A stretch of 41,322 nucleotides of DNA from assembly GCA_946409935.1 (NCBI GenBank), contig CAMJYG010000018.1:1-41322 (forward strand). Direction: 5' to 3'. This document shows positions 7,680-16,107 of the stretch, piece after piece (position 1 is the first letter of the stretch; each line of letters begins with the position of its first letter). The position numbers were made by a program, and so were the translations under genes. The notes under the pieces are model-generated. The model was given only the letters and a program-made list of their open reading frames with translations. It was not told the DNA's origin and searched no databases. This DNA comes from an uncultured Clostridium sp. (GTDB lineage: Bacteria; Bacillota; Clostridia; TANB77; CAG-508).

Positions 7680-8939
7680 TTATCTTACGTAATCATCAAA
7701 ATCTGTTCTTATTTCATCTGCACTTGCTTTACCTTTTTTAAATCCCTCACCATTTATTCCTTCTTGATAAAATATTTCTAAATCCTTTAAATATTCTTCA
7801 TAATGCGCGTAACCTTTTCCAAAAGATCTATGATCTGCTCCTTTATATATTTTACTTGTTATTTTATATCCATGTTGTTTATACCAATTAATCGCATTTT
7901 TAAACCTCTCATTTAAGTTGATGCCAAACATTGCTCTATATCTTGTAGCAATGTCTTCCGGCGATGAAATTGTCAAGTATGATATATCATGCATTGGTAC
8001 TATATTACCGTTTTCATCTCTTCTATTTGAAGTTTCTTTTGCTTCAAGTTCGCCAACATAATATGCAAATTGAATTTTTTTATATGACTCCTCATCAAAT
8101 TTTTTTCCAAAAAGTTCCTCAAAATTGCGTATTCCAAATGGCCAATCTAAATCTTTCGATGGTATAGGTATAGAACCTGTAGTCGCTCCAATTATAGCTT
8201 TGCTAATAATCTCTGGGTGTATCTCCGCAAATCTTTGTGCAAATACTCCAGATGTAGAATATCCATTCAAAACAATTTTATCTGAAACATCTTTTCCCGA
8301 AATACTTTTTAACCTTTTTTGAGCATCTAAAATGCTTTGTTTTACCAACAAATCACACCTAGGATATTTTAAATCATTTGATGTAAAACATTCTCTAGCT
8401 AATTGTTGATAATATGGTTCATTTTCATTTTCTCTAGGAACATATACATATAACATTGGTGCATTAATTTGACTTCTTACATACTTTCCTATCTGCTCTG
8501 CTCCATCAATAAATGTTACTTCTCTCTCCTTCGTACTATGTGTATTTAGCGTATTTAAAGTATCAACAATTAGTTCACAATTCTCATCTATTGTTTTTGG
8601 ATATACTAATATATATGGAAACATAGAACCATTTACAGTTATAGTATTAATATATATAGTATATTCATTTATATTTATAGGAACATTAGTATATTTTGTT
8701 TTTTCACTAAACATCTGTCTATTTTGTGCATCTGCCTCATTTTTTTCATGTTGTAATACACTTATTATTTTTTTAGCAGTTTCTTGCATTTGTTGGTCGC
8801 CATTATTCCATTGTTGTATAAAACGATTCTCTTGTAATTTTTTAATAAACTCATCCTCTTTATGTACATTTGGTGCGTCAAGTAGTGGCTGATCTTTTTT
8901 CTTAATAAAAAATTGTTTTAATTTGGTTAATAATCCCAT
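7680..8939 (-). CDS. Alpha/beta-hydrolase family protein
   Basis: 419 residues. A polar, helical N-terminus (about 1-90) precedes a beta-rich stretch and the hydrolase fold. The nucleophile elbow NGYSTSGVFA (near 228) supplies Ser, and GADHRSFG near the C-terminus supplies the catalytic His. An Asp or Glu between them is likely but not assigned. No signal peptide is seen, so it probably acts in the cytoplasm. The start has AGGAGGAAAAATAA. It stands alone, with a terminator just after it at 7504-7551. The layout resembles secreted-esterase-like or PHB-depolymerase-like hydrolases without export; the substrate is unknown. Confidence 0.75.
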   Translation of the reverse strand: MGLLTKLKQFFIKKKDQPLLDAPNVHKEDEFIKKLQENRFIQQWNNGDQQMQETAKKIISVLQHEKNEADAQNRQMFSEKTKYTNVPININEYTIYINTITVNGSMFPYILVYPKTIDENCELIVDTLNTLNTHSTKEREVTFIDGAEQIGKYVRSQINAPMLYVYVPRENENEPYYQQLARECFTSNDLKYPRCDLLVKQSILDAQKRLKSISGKDVSDKIVLNGYSTSGVFAQRFAEIHPEIISKAIIGATTGSIPIPSKDLDWPFGIRNFEELFGKKFDEESYKKIQFAYYVGELEAKETSNRRDENGNIVPMHDISYLTISSPEDIATRYRAMFGINLNERFKNAINWYKQHGYKITSKIYKGADHRSFGKGYAHYEEYLKDLEIFYQEGINGEGFKKGKASADEIRTDFDDYVR

Positions 8940-9014
8940 TTATTTTTCCTCCTAATAAATTATTCGGTCAGAAGGCTGTAATTTTCGTATTTGTTATAAA
9001 AATTATATCATATT

Positions 9015-9089
9015 TCAATTTATTTGCAATATGCCAAGTTGTTCTTCAAGTCTTCCAGTGCAGATTACAACTTCATACTTGTTGTTCAT
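9015..9089 (-). CDS. 24-residue small protein with strong ribosome site
   Basis: A short frame (MNNKYEVVICTGRLEEQLG ...) with an excellent TAGGAGGCCAACT site before its ATG. It may be an intact micro-protein or the first codons of a truncated element gene. An unusual nested palindrome (9130-9156) lies upstream and looks like an operator. The region between here and the hydrolase start (8940-9014) shows no other gene. Confidence 0.4.
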   Translation of the reverse strand: MNNKYEVVICTGRLEEQLGILQIN

Positions 9090-9129
9090 AGTTGGCCTCC
9101 TATAGATACATATACAATTTTCAAAGTGA

Positions 9130-9156
9130 ACACTCTTTTGAGTGTATGCATACACT
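9130..9156. promoter_or_regulatory. Overlapping palindromes, likely operator
   Basis: AGTGTATGCATACACT (9141-9156) is a perfect 16-base palindrome. ACACTCTTTTGAGTGT (9130-9145) is a second inverted repeat sharing its left arm. Only one can form at a time as RNA; as DNA they look like adjacent repressor half-sites. They lie about 40-65 bases upstream of the 24-residue gene. Confidence 0.5.
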
Positions 9157-9325
9157 TTAATTGTGTCATATTATGTTGATTTAAATAATAGCTAACTAGT
9201 TTTACAAATATGAAATCATATTTCTTCTTCCTCGTCTTCATCTTCTTCAATCCCATTGTTTCTTAATATTTCAGGCTCTTGTTTTAAACTATTATTCTCC
9301 TCTATTTACCATTTTAATTATTATT

Positions 9326-9619
9326 TTATAAAGTATCGTGAATTTCAATTAATCTTAAAATCAATTCATCTATTGTTGATGTATCTTGATTTTCAGCAAT
9401 CATTCTTTTTCTCTTTCTATCTAATCCATTTATCATAGCTCCCAAATCGTATCTATCAACTTTCATTTTAGGCTTTAATTTAACAATTACAACATCAATT
9501 GCATCTGAATAACCAACTTCATTTAACAAATCATTTCTAAAATCATTTAAAGCATACATTAAGATTCTTAATTCACTACTACTTAATTCTATTTTTTCTT
9601 TTTTAATTCTTCCAAACAT
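9326..9619 (-). CDS. Small conserved conjugative-element protein
   Basis: 97 residues if started at ATG 9619; AAGGAG sits 8 bases before it, whereas the ATG at 9625 is too close to that site. Sequence: MFGRIKKEKIELSSSELRIL, MYALNDFRNDLLNEVGYSDA, and a basic C-terminal half (DRKRKRM). I know similar small proteins from Clostridia conjugative elements, where they are unnamed. A short acidic frame after its stop (about 9218-9300) lacks a start codon and may be a leftover. Confidence 0.6.
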   Translation of the reverse strand: MFGRIKKEKIELSSSELRILMYALNDFRNDLLNEVGYSDAIDVVIVKLKPKMKVDRYDLGAMINGLDRKRKRMIAENQDTSTIDELILRLIEIHDTL

Positions 9620-9695
9620 ACCCATCTCTCCTTAATTTCTATTTGAGGAGAGTATATCATATTTTTTGGTTTTTGTCTTATGTGTAAAAAATTTA

Positions 9696-9725
9696 TTGAC
9701 TTTTTTATCAATTTTGGTATATAAT
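9696..9725 (+). promoter_or_regulatory. Promoter of the antitoxin-like RNA
   Basis: TTGACT at 9696-9701 and TATAAT at 9720-9725 are separated by 18 bases. Transcription would begin near 9732, at the start of the RNA described next. This is the best plus-strand promoter in the region. Confidence 0.7.
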
Positions 9726-9731
9726 AGATAT

Positions 9732-9830
9732 AGAAAGTAAGCAATTACAAGAATGTAGTTGCCCATTATATTATTTGGAAACTACACATTGCTATGTAAT
9801 GCCAATTTAAGCAATGTGTAGTTTTTTATT
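9732..9830 (+). ncRNA. Candidate antitoxin RNA of a type I toxin-antitoxin locus
   Basis: An RNA of about 100 nt is expected between the promoter at 9696-9725 and a strong terminator, AAACTACACATTGCT (9779-9793) pairing with AGCAATGTGTAGTT (9810-9823) followed by six T. It runs convergently to the toxin message and overlaps its 3' end by about 50-60 nt. Its 5' end (TATAGAAAGTAAG ... ATGTAGTTGCCC) nearly repeats the toxin message's 5' end. The layout matches type I loci of Clostridia and the Fst/par type, where a convergent RNA blocks toxin synthesis. No coding frame is seen in it. Confidence 0.65.
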
Positions 9831-9936
9831 TTATTTGCTTATTTATCCATTGTATGTATAAAATACATAGCAAGGCTAAATTTATTGTTATTGATACTAT
9901 TAATCCTATAAATAGGAATGCTAATATTTCTAACAT
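9826..9936 (-). CDS. Candidate type I membrane toxin, 36 residues
   Basis: A 36-residue protein: MLEILAFLFIG, a hydrophobic core spanning one membrane helix (residues 4-27), then IQWINKQIK with a basic end. This charge pattern is typical of type I membrane-depolarising toxins. The start ATG is preceded by a very strong AGGGGGTGAGGCT. A long leader of about 75 nt contains the sequence shared with the antisense RNA. The stop lies at the edge of the shared terminator. Alternatives are a small stress membrane peptide or a leaderless fragment, but paired convergent promoters argue for toxin-antitoxin. Confidence 0.65.
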   Translation of the reverse strand: MLEILAFLFIGLIVSITINLALLCILYIQWINKQIK

Positions 9937-10017
9937 AGCCTCACCCCCTAACTCTTGATAAGAAATCAAGGTCGAGGGCAACTACACATCTGCTTAACTT
10001 ACTTTCTATACACAGGT

Positions 10018-10046
10018 ATTCTATAATATTATTTTAATTATGTCTA
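10018..10046 (-). promoter_or_regulatory. Promoter of the toxin message
   Basis: On the minus strand TAGACA (10046-10041) and TAGAAT (10023-10018) are 17 bases apart. The start of the message would fall near 10010, exactly at the inverted copy of the antisense RNA's 5' sequence (9998-10010). Confidence 0.5.
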
Positions 10047-10065
10047 TAATATTTAAAAATATTTA

Positions 10066-10958
10066 TTATTTTTTTGTATTTTTATTGTGATTATGAATAA
10101 CTATATAACCAATTCCAAATAAAGATACTATCATAGCTCCAGCAAATAATTTTATCCTGCTTTCATCTCCTGTTTTAGGAACTTCTATCTTTTTATTTTC
10201 AAAAGTAAATTCTATTGTGCTATCTGTTTCTTCTACTTGTTCGTCATCTACGAATATTCCTTTGTCATTTATTTCAACTTTTGCTACTCTGCTAGATAAT
10301 TCATAATCTTTTGGAGCTTTTATTTCTTTGATGTAATATGTACCATATCTTAATTCTTCAAATAAAGCTGTTCCATCTTCTTTATTAGATTTAACCTCTT
10401 TGATTAGTTTTGTACATTCTGGATCTTCATAAATACAAAAAATATATTTATCTTTAATAATTTCTTTAGTTTCAGAATCTCTGCCTGAATATCATCATCT
10501 CTAAATGTGGCACTACTTTGTCCTAAAATTTCCCAAATATATTGTTGAGTTAAAACATATTGTTTTTTATCTTCGTATGAAGTATTAATGTTTACAACAT
10601 AATCTCCATAATTTTTATACCATCCAAGATAAGCTATTTTACAAGCTCTTATCATATTTGGATCTGTTGGAATATAATAACTTCCACTAACTCTAACTCC
10701 TGGTTTAAAATCCACTCCATGTTCTGAACAAAATACTGTAATTTGCTCTCCAGTTTCTGAATTTACTAATCTTCTGATTAACATTCCATTTGAATTTGCA
10801 GAATGGTCTGTTGTTCTTATTCCTGAATAATATTGACCACCTACCCATGTTGCTGTTCCGCTTCCAGATACAGCAAATATAGGCTGTGTTATACTTAATA
10901 TTGTTATTATTAATAAAATAACTGCTAAAATTCTTTTATATTTTAATATTTTTATCAT
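10066..10958 (-). pseudogene. Thioester-domain (TQXA) LPXTG-type surface protein, frameshifted
   Basis: The 5' part (10958-about 10490) encodes a signal peptide (residues about 8-30), then a thioester-type domain with FCSEHGVDF (reactive Cys) and TQQYIWEILGQ (the TQ pair). Near IQAE the frame changes, and DSETKEIIKDKYIF starts a SpaA/prealbumin-like repeat. The C-terminus has the sorting signal VPKTGDE, a membrane helix and a basic tail, ending TAA at 10066. Intact relatives are long adhesins that bind host ligands covalently and are anchored by sortase. Here the stalk is collapsed and the anchor is out of frame, so an anchored protein is not made. Assembly collapse of repeats is an alternative. 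Confidence 0.75.
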
Positions 10959-10988
10959 ATTCTAATCCTCCTAGTTTTTTTATTTAAA

Positions 10989-11016
10989 AAGAACAAGTAC
11001 TAGTTTACTTGCTCTT
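10989..11016 (-). terminator. Terminator between parB and the surface-protein gene
   Basis: On the minus strand AAGAGCAAGTA and TACTTGTTCTT form a stem with one mismatch, followed by a U run. The 11017-11166 stretch has no gene; it holds two direct copies of GTTCACACAC about 36 bases apart. Confidence 0.6.
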
Positions 11017-11166
11017 GTAATTAATTTATTTATTTTATTATATATAATTATAATATTTATCTTTTAGTTTGTAATATAGTATGTATTTAAAAGGGATTGT
11101 AAGGGGAAACTTTGTAAAAAGTTCACACACTTATAGTTGTACCTATTTTTACCCTGTTCACACACA

Positions 11167-12117
11167 TTATCTAGAACTTCTTTCTTGTCTCAATTTTTCT
11201 CTTTTATTATGCTCTTCCACACATTTAATAATAAAATCTTCTACTTTTCCAGATTTTTTAACTTTGGTTGGTATATATTTTTCTATTCTTTCATTGTGTA
11301 TCTTTATAAATTCTTTTTGATTTGGTTTTTCTTGTCCTAAAATCTCCTCTATTTTTTCTTCTGTTAAATTTCCTTCTTGCTCAAGTTTCTTCAATCTTAT
11401 TGCTTGACTTAATGAAGGGGTAGCTTCATCAAATTCAAATATATTTAGAACTACATATTGATTTTCTTCACTTAAATAAGATAATTCTACTGCTGGTCTA
11501 AATGCTATTCTTTTTAAATCAACTTGTTCTAATAATTCTGGTACTAGATATGTAAGACGAATGTATCTTCTTATATTTTCTCTACTTTCTCCAACATTTT
11601 CTCCTAGTATTTCCCTTGATGTCAACTTCGGCACCATTGGTGCAGAAGTTTCGTTATCATAAATATCTATATTTTTCCCTTGATGTTTCATAGCTTCAAG
11701 CTTCATTTTATATGCAAATGCTTTTTCACTTGGCAATATTTCTTCTCTTTGAATATTACTATCAACCATTAAAATTGTAGCTTCATCATCTGTCAAGTTT
11801 TTTACAATACATCTTATTTGTTTTACCCCTGCAAGTTCACAAGCTCTTTTTCTTCTATGTCCAGAAACCATTTCATAAGTTCCATCTTCTTTAGGTCTAA
11901 CTATAACAGGTAGTATAACTCCATATTCTTTTACACTCTTGACCATTTCTTCCATTTTATCATCATTTACAACTTTAAAAGGATGTTCAGGAAAGTTTGA
12001 AATTTTACTTATGTCTATTTCTTCAACTTTTTCTGCCTTTTCATAATCTCTTTGAGCTTGACTTGTAAATAAATCATCTAACTTTGGAAGTTTCATTTTT
12101 TGTTCTTGTTTTTCCAT
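11167..12117 (-). CDS. parB: ParB-type partition protein
   Basis: 316 residues. The N-terminal ParB domain has DISKISNFPEHPFKV, the loop LPVIVRPK and the CTP/DNA-contact motif SGHRRKRACE. A central helix-turn-helix region (LTSREILGENVGESRENI) follows, and then a basic, charged C-terminus. Start ATG 12117 has AAAGGAGGT; the gene overlaps the end of parA by 44 bases, so the pair is coupled. The role is segregation of an element copy by loading on parS-like sites. Its neighbours are element genes, not gyrase or rsmG, so this is an element-borne copy. No parS was identified. Confidence 0.9.
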   Translation of the reverse strand: MEKQEQKMKLPKLDDLFTSQAQRDYEKAEKVEEIDISKISNFPEHPFKVVNDDKMEEMVKSVKEYGVILPVIVRPKEDGTYEMVSGHRRKRACELAGVKQIRCIVKNLTDDEATILMVDSNIQREEILPSEKAFAYKMKLEAMKHQGKNIDIYDNETSAPMVPKLTSREILGENVGESRENIRRYIRLTYLVPELLEQVDLKRIAFRPAVELSYLSEENQYVVLNIFEFDEATPSLSQAIRLKKLEQEGNLTEEKIEEILGQEKPNQKEFIKIHNERIEKYIPTKVKKSGKVEDFIIKCVEEHNKREKLRQERSSR

Positions 12118-12892
12118 TGTCTAGTACCTCCTTTGCAAGATTTTCATAGGCTAAAGCCACAGAACTATTTTTATCAAACTCAAAAATACTCTTACCTGTA
12201 GAGGTAGCTTTTGCTGTGTTTATAGCTTTTGGAATTTCAGTATCATATATTTTTACATATTGTCCATAATTTTCTGCTAATGTATTTCTTACATCTCTTG
12301 ATAAATTTGTTCTTTTATCTACAAGTGTAAGTAATACTCCTCCAATTTTTAAATTAGGATTAATTTGCTTATGAACTCTATTTACCGTTTTTAATAAATG
12401 CCCCATACCTTTAGCAGCTAAATATTCTCCTTGTACTGGAATAATAATATTATCACTACAAGCTAGTGCATTTATTGTAATCATTCCTAAACTTGGCATA
12501 CAATCAATTAAAATATAATCATAATTGTCTTTTATGCCTCTTATAGAATTTTTCAGTGTAAACTCTCTACTCATTGCATTAACTAATGAAAACTCTATTG
12601 CTGATAAATCTAAATTTGAGGGAATTAAATCAATTCCCTCTTTATGATGAAGTATCGTTTCTTCTATTTTTACTTCATTATCACATATTGTATCAGACAT
12701 TAATGTTCCAATGGTATTTTGCAATTCGTCTTGATTATAGTATCCCATACAAGTTGTTAAATCTCCTTGCGGATCTGCATCAATTAATAAGACTTTTTTG
12801 CCCTGTTTAGCGAGAGCTACACCTAAAGAAAAAGTGGTAGTCGTTTTTCCAACCCCACCTTTTTGGTTTGCTATTGCTATAATTTTACTCAT
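12074..12892 (-). CDS. parA: ParA-type partition ATPase
   Basis: 272 residues from ATG 12892 (AAAAAGGAG 7 bases upstream; the frame continues farther but without a site). It has the deviant Walker A NQKGGVGKTTT (about residues 9-19), DADPQGDLT and a Walker B IDCMPSLG. It hydrolyses ATP while moving ParB-bound DNA on the nucleoid. The start overlaps the end of the 201-residue gene by 8 bases, and its end overlaps parB, so three genes are coupled. It probably stabilises the integrative element in its circular state. Confidence 0.92.
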   Translation of the reverse strand: MSKIIAIANQKGGVGKTTTTFSLGVALAKQGKKVLLIDADPQGDLTTCMGYYNQDELQNTIGTLMSDTICDNEVKIEETILHHKEGIDLIPSNLDLSAIEFSLVNAMSREFTLKNSIRGIKDNYDYILIDCMPSLGMITINALACSDNIIIPVQGEYLAAKGMGHLLKTVNRVHKQINPNLKIGGVLLTLVDKRTNLSRDVRNTLAENYGQYVKIYDTEIPKAINTAKATSTGKSIFEFDKNSSVALAYENLAKEVLDNGKTRTKNETSKVR

Positions 12893-13490
12893 CGGCATTC
12901 TCCTTTTTCTTGTTAATATAAACATAAGGAAATGATTTTTCAAATGTATCTTCATAATTAGCATTATATTCTATACAGGTAATATATTGTTCAACTGCAT
13001 CATTTATTGCATTTAAAATATCCTCCTCACTAACATTAGAAGAATCAGCATATTTTAATCCTTTAATAACACCATTTACTAATACCATATCTTCCATTTC
13101 AAACTCATACAACTTTTCTAAAGCAGGTAAATCTTTTTCGAATGAATCTGTATGTAAAATTTTATACACCAATTCCATTAAATCCATTACGGCAAATAAA
13201 TGTCTATTTCCTATAAATTCCTCTTCAACTTCTTGCTTCTTAAATAATTTTTTTGTGTCTGACTCTTTTTTGCATTGTTTAGCATATTTGTTAATTATTT
13301 TTCTTGTTTTCTTACAATTAGATTCAGTTATTTTTATTAAATCTCTAAAATCTAATACTCTTTTAACTTTGTTTAATAAATCTGTTTTCATTAATTGATA
13401 TTCTTCTAATGCATAAATTCTTCTTTGCATTTGAATATATCTAAATAATTCTTCTTGTGTAAAATTCAATAAATTTTTTTCTTGTTCCAT
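12885..13490 (-). CDS. Element protein cotranscribed with parAB
   Basis: 201 residues, mostly charged and helical, with a likely coiled region (NKVKRVLDFRDLIK, KKTRKIINKYAKQCKK) and an acidic C-terminal half. No signal peptide or known domain is seen. AGAGAGG precedes the ATG. Its stop overlaps the parA start, so it may assist partition or replication of the element. Its first 32 codons and upstream terminator are duplicated at 20113-20300. Confidence 0.65.
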   Translation of the reverse strand: MEQEKNLLNFTQEELFRYIQMQRRIYALEEYQLMKTDLLNKVKRVLDFRDLIKITESNCKKTRKIINKYAKQCKKESDTKKLFKKQEVEEEFIGNRHLFAVMDLMELVYKILHTDSFEKDLPALEKLYEFEMEDMVLVNGVIKGLKYADSSNVSEEDILNAINDAVEQYITCIEYNANYEDTFEKSFPYVYINKKKENADE

Positions 13491-13520
13491 TTTTACCTCT
13501 CTTTCTTGGAGGCATAAAAA

Positions 13521-13550
13521 AGAAGCTAATCTATTTCTAAATTAACTTCT
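13521..13550 (-). terminator. Terminator after the RhuM-Fic gene
   Basis: On the minus strand AGAAGTTAAT and AGATTAGCTTCT pair around a short loop, followed by six U. The same hairpin is present in the duplicated copy near 20255-20285. Confidence 0.6.
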
Positions 13551-13597
13551 ATTTGTTAGATATTATTTCAATAACCATATTTATATAAGATTAAATT

Positions 13598-14542
13598 TTA
13601 TTCATTATTCAAAAAATTCATTACTAAATCTATAATAACATCTTTTTCTTTTGGATTAGATTCTGCAATTAAAAGAGTTAGCGCTGCTAAAGTATTATTA
13701 TCTATGACTTGTCTATCATCTTTATATAATATATTGTAAAAATTCAAAAAGTAAATAAATAATGTTGCAGCTATTCTTTTATTTCCATCTGCAAATACAT
13801 GATTCTTTACAATTAAATACAAGAAATTTGCACCTTTTTCTTCTATACTTTTATAAATATCTTGTCCACCAAAGCTTTGATAAATATTTCTTATAATAGA
13901 TTCCAATCCTCTATCTCTTTCTACTGCAAATAGTGAACTTTCTTCATTAAATTTAAGTTTATTAATTATTTCTATGCAATCGCTGTATTCAATTTTTCTT
14001 TCATCTATGTTTCCTTCGATTTTTTTAAGAGTTCTATGGTCATAATCGTCTAGTAAATCTAATGCTTTTGAATATTCTCCAATTACTTTTAATATTTCTT
14101 TTGCATCATTCCCTTCTAAACGCTCATCAATTCTATTTGCAATATCTATTAATTTTATTGTTTTTTCTAAATATTCCAGTCTTTTTTGATTTACTGCGTA
14201 ACCTTTTAACATATAATCTTTTAATATTTTATTTGCCCATTGCCTAAATATCACACCATTTTTGGATTTAACACGATACCCCACCGATATAATTACATCA
14301 AGATTATATAATTTAGATTTTCTTCCTCCAGAACTTTTGTCGGAAATTCCGACAGAAGTTTTTTCATCTAGTTCACCCTCTTTAAAAATATTATTAATAT
14401 GTTCACTTATGGTTGCATGTTTTACATCAAATAATTTCTCCATTTGTGCTTGAGTTAGCCAAACAGTTTCCTCACTTAAATTTACCTCTAATTTAACTCC
14501 TTGATTTTCAAATAAAATTATTTCATTATTTTTTTCATTCAC
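13598..14542 (-). CDS. RhuM-Fic/Doc family protein
   Basis: About 314 residues from GTG 14542, chosen because GAGAGGA lies 9 bases upstream; the open frame extends to 14632 without a site. The N-terminal RhuM-type DNA-binding part reads VWLTQAQMEKLFDV, SEHINNIFKEGEL, NLDVIISVGYRVKS. The C-terminal third has a complete Fic motif HVFADGNKR, which in active enzymes transfers AMP or another phosphate-linked group to proteins. No inhibitory S/TxxxE/G helix was located with confidence. Such proteins act as toxins or defence factors on mobile elements. The last about 25 residues recur at 20335-20420 fused to DUF402. Confidence 0.85.
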   Translation of the reverse strand: MNEKNNEIILFENQGVKLEVNLSEETVWLTQAQMEKLFDVKHATISEHINNIFKEGELDEKTSVGISDKSSGGRKSKLYNLDVIISVGYRVKSKNGVIFRQWANKILKDYMLKGYAVNQKRLEYLEKTIKLIDIANRIDERLEGNDAKEILKVIGEYSKALDLLDDYDHRTLKKIEGNIDERKIEYSDCIEIINKLKFNEESSLFAVERDRGLESIIRNIYQSFGGQDIYKSIEEKGANFLYLIVKNHVFADGNKRIAATLFIYFLNFYNILYKDDRQVIDNNTLAALTLLIAESNPKEKDVIIDLVMNFLNNE

Positions 14543-14639
14543 AATATCACATCCTCTCTTTTTTATAGTATTATTTTTCTTATCCAAAGTCACAAACTTT
14601 TCTGTTATCCATTGTAGCTGTAGTGTTTTCAATCCTCCG

Positions 14640-15016
14640 TGTGACTTAAAATCAGGTTTTATATTAGGAAATTACTGAATTCCCTGTAAAACTCTAAGAA
14701 GAATTTTGGTTTATTTTCTAAAATTTTCTCATTTTACGAATTAGGTCACAAATTATTTTAGTTCGCTTAGATTTTTTAATGTTTTTTAGCCTTTTTTTAG
14801 TGTTTTTTTACGAACTAGCAAGCCCTAAAAGTGCTGAAAAATAGGCATTCTTATTTTGCAAAATAGTAAGATACAAAATATTCAACATTGTTCTCAGGGA
14901 AGAACTCTTTGAATTTTTTATGAAATTCTTTCCTTATATTCTCTATAGCTCTAGAGTTTTTTTATTTATAGCTAGCCTTGTTGAAAACAATTAATAAAAA
15001 TACAAGTAAAATATAC
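14640..15016. other. Gene-free AT-rich gap with repeats
   Basis: No coding frame with a ribosome site is seen. It contains TTTACGAATTAG (about 14734) and TTTACGAACTAG (about 14808) as direct repeats, an inverted TAGTTCG at 14759-14765, and a hairpin CTTATTTTGCAAAATAGTAAG near 14850. This could be an element control region or replication/transfer origin, but nothing identifies it. Confidence 0.35.
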
Positions 15017-15280
15017 TTATTTTATGATAAAATATCCATTTTTTTCAAATATGCTATTTATTTGAAATTTATTATCAATTAAATGTTGTATTACCGCTCC
15101 TGCTACAGCTGATAATAATATTTTTGCTGTTTCTGATATATTACTAATCATTACAATTTGATCTGCTGCCATTTTATTTAGCATAAACTTCCTTCCTTTT
15201 AACTCTCCAAAATATTCTGATAAAGCCCATTCAATTTGATATTTTTTATTTTTTATAATTATTTCTATAATTTGTGACAT
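15017..15280 (-). CDS. Small soluble protein, unknown function
   Basis: 87 residues (MSQIIEIIIKNKKYQIEWAL ... AGAVIQHLIDNKF ... GYFIIK). A strong AAAGGGGAAAG site precedes the ATG, which supports a real gene. The middle (ISETAKILLSAVAGAVIQHL) is amphipathic or hydrophobic. No family is recognised. It lies about 100 bases after the phosphatase gene at 15380. Confidence 0.55.
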   Translation of the reverse strand: MSQIIEIIIKNKKYQIEWALSEYFGELKGRKFMLNKMAADQIVMISNISETAKILLSAVAGAVIQHLIDNKFQINSIFEKNGYFIIK

Positions 15281-15379
15281 AACTTTCCCCTTTCTAACTT
15301 ACTATTATATAAATATCTCCCTATCTATGTACTTCCGTCATATTTTCTATCGAAACTAATATCTTTAAATCTTTTACAT

Positions 15380-16021
15380 CTATATTTCAAAATAATTTAT
15401 ATCAACTAGTCTTTTTTCTTCAAATTCTAATTTCATTATTGATGGTGCTTTCATTATTCCATTTATAATTAATAATTTCCCATTAAAGCTGATTGTTATT
15501 TTTTTTATTGGTTCTGCCTTTTCTAGCTTACAATATCGTAGTAAATAGAATAAAATACAAGCATTATGAGCAACTATTGCAATTTTTTTATTATTATTTT
15601 TAGAAATAATTTCATTTATTTTTAAATTTATTCTATTCGCAACATCTAACCTAGATTCTCCATCTGAATTTTTCAAATTTTCATCTTTAAATTGATTTAT
15701 CCAAAATTCTTCAAATTCATCCATACTTATATTTTTATTAAATGTTCCATAATGTCTTTCATCAAAAGCAGATGAAATATTTATTTTTATATTATTATTT
15801 TTGCATATATATTTTGCTGTTTGTGCTGTTCGTACATAGTTACTTGTCCATATTTCATCAATATTTTGTAATTCAGTATTCATTGATAATAATTTCGCAC
15901 TTTTCTCACCTTCGCAGCTTAAAATCTCTTTTTCATCATTTAATTGAAATGTATCATTATTATCAAATATTCCATAATTTTTTTCTTTTATCGAATGCCT
16001 TATTAAATATAAAGTCGTCAT
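15380..16021 (-). CDS. Histidine phosphatase superfamily protein (first of two)
   Basis: 213 residues. It starts TTLYLIRHSIKE, with the catalytic RHS (8-10). SNYVRTAQTAKYI supplies the second Arg, FDERHYGTFNK the acid region and VAHNACIL the second His. These are hallmarks of phosphoglycerate-mutase-like phosphatases; the substrate is unknown. The start has GGGAGAG. It is the last of five same-strand genes with two Nudix hydrolases, a second phosphatase and a GNAT. The grouping suggests turnover of nucleotide or sugar phosphates, which is inference. Confidence 0.8.
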   Translation of the reverse strand: MTTLYLIRHSIKEKNYGIFDNNDTFQLNDEKEILSCEGEKSAKLLSMNTELQNIDEIWTSNYVRTAQTAKYICKNNNIKINISSAFDERHYGTFNKNISMDEFEEFWINQFKDENLKNSDGESRLDVANRINLKINEIISKNNNKKIAIVAHNACILFYLLRYCKLEKAEPIKKITISFNGKLLIINGIMKAPSIMKLEFEEKRLVDINYFEI

Positions 16022-16107
16022 TTTTTCTCTCCCATCTTTTAGTTAAATTTTTTCCATTAAAATTCAATCCCATTTCTTAATAATTTTGTTTTTTGAAAAT
16101 CATATCA

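Noticed and set aside
9218-9300. Short acidic frame (PEILRNNGIEEDEDEEEE)
   Set aside because: No start codon in frame and no ribosome site. At best a remnant tail.
11120-11170. Two GTTCACACAC copies as parS or iterons
   Set aside because: Only two copies 36 bases apart, not palindromic, and no match to a known parS; kept only as a note.
11081-11340. Plus-strand frames opposite the parB end
   Set aside because: Hydrophobic Phe/Leu/Ser-rich translations typical of the complement of AT-rich genes; the minus-strand parB is clear.
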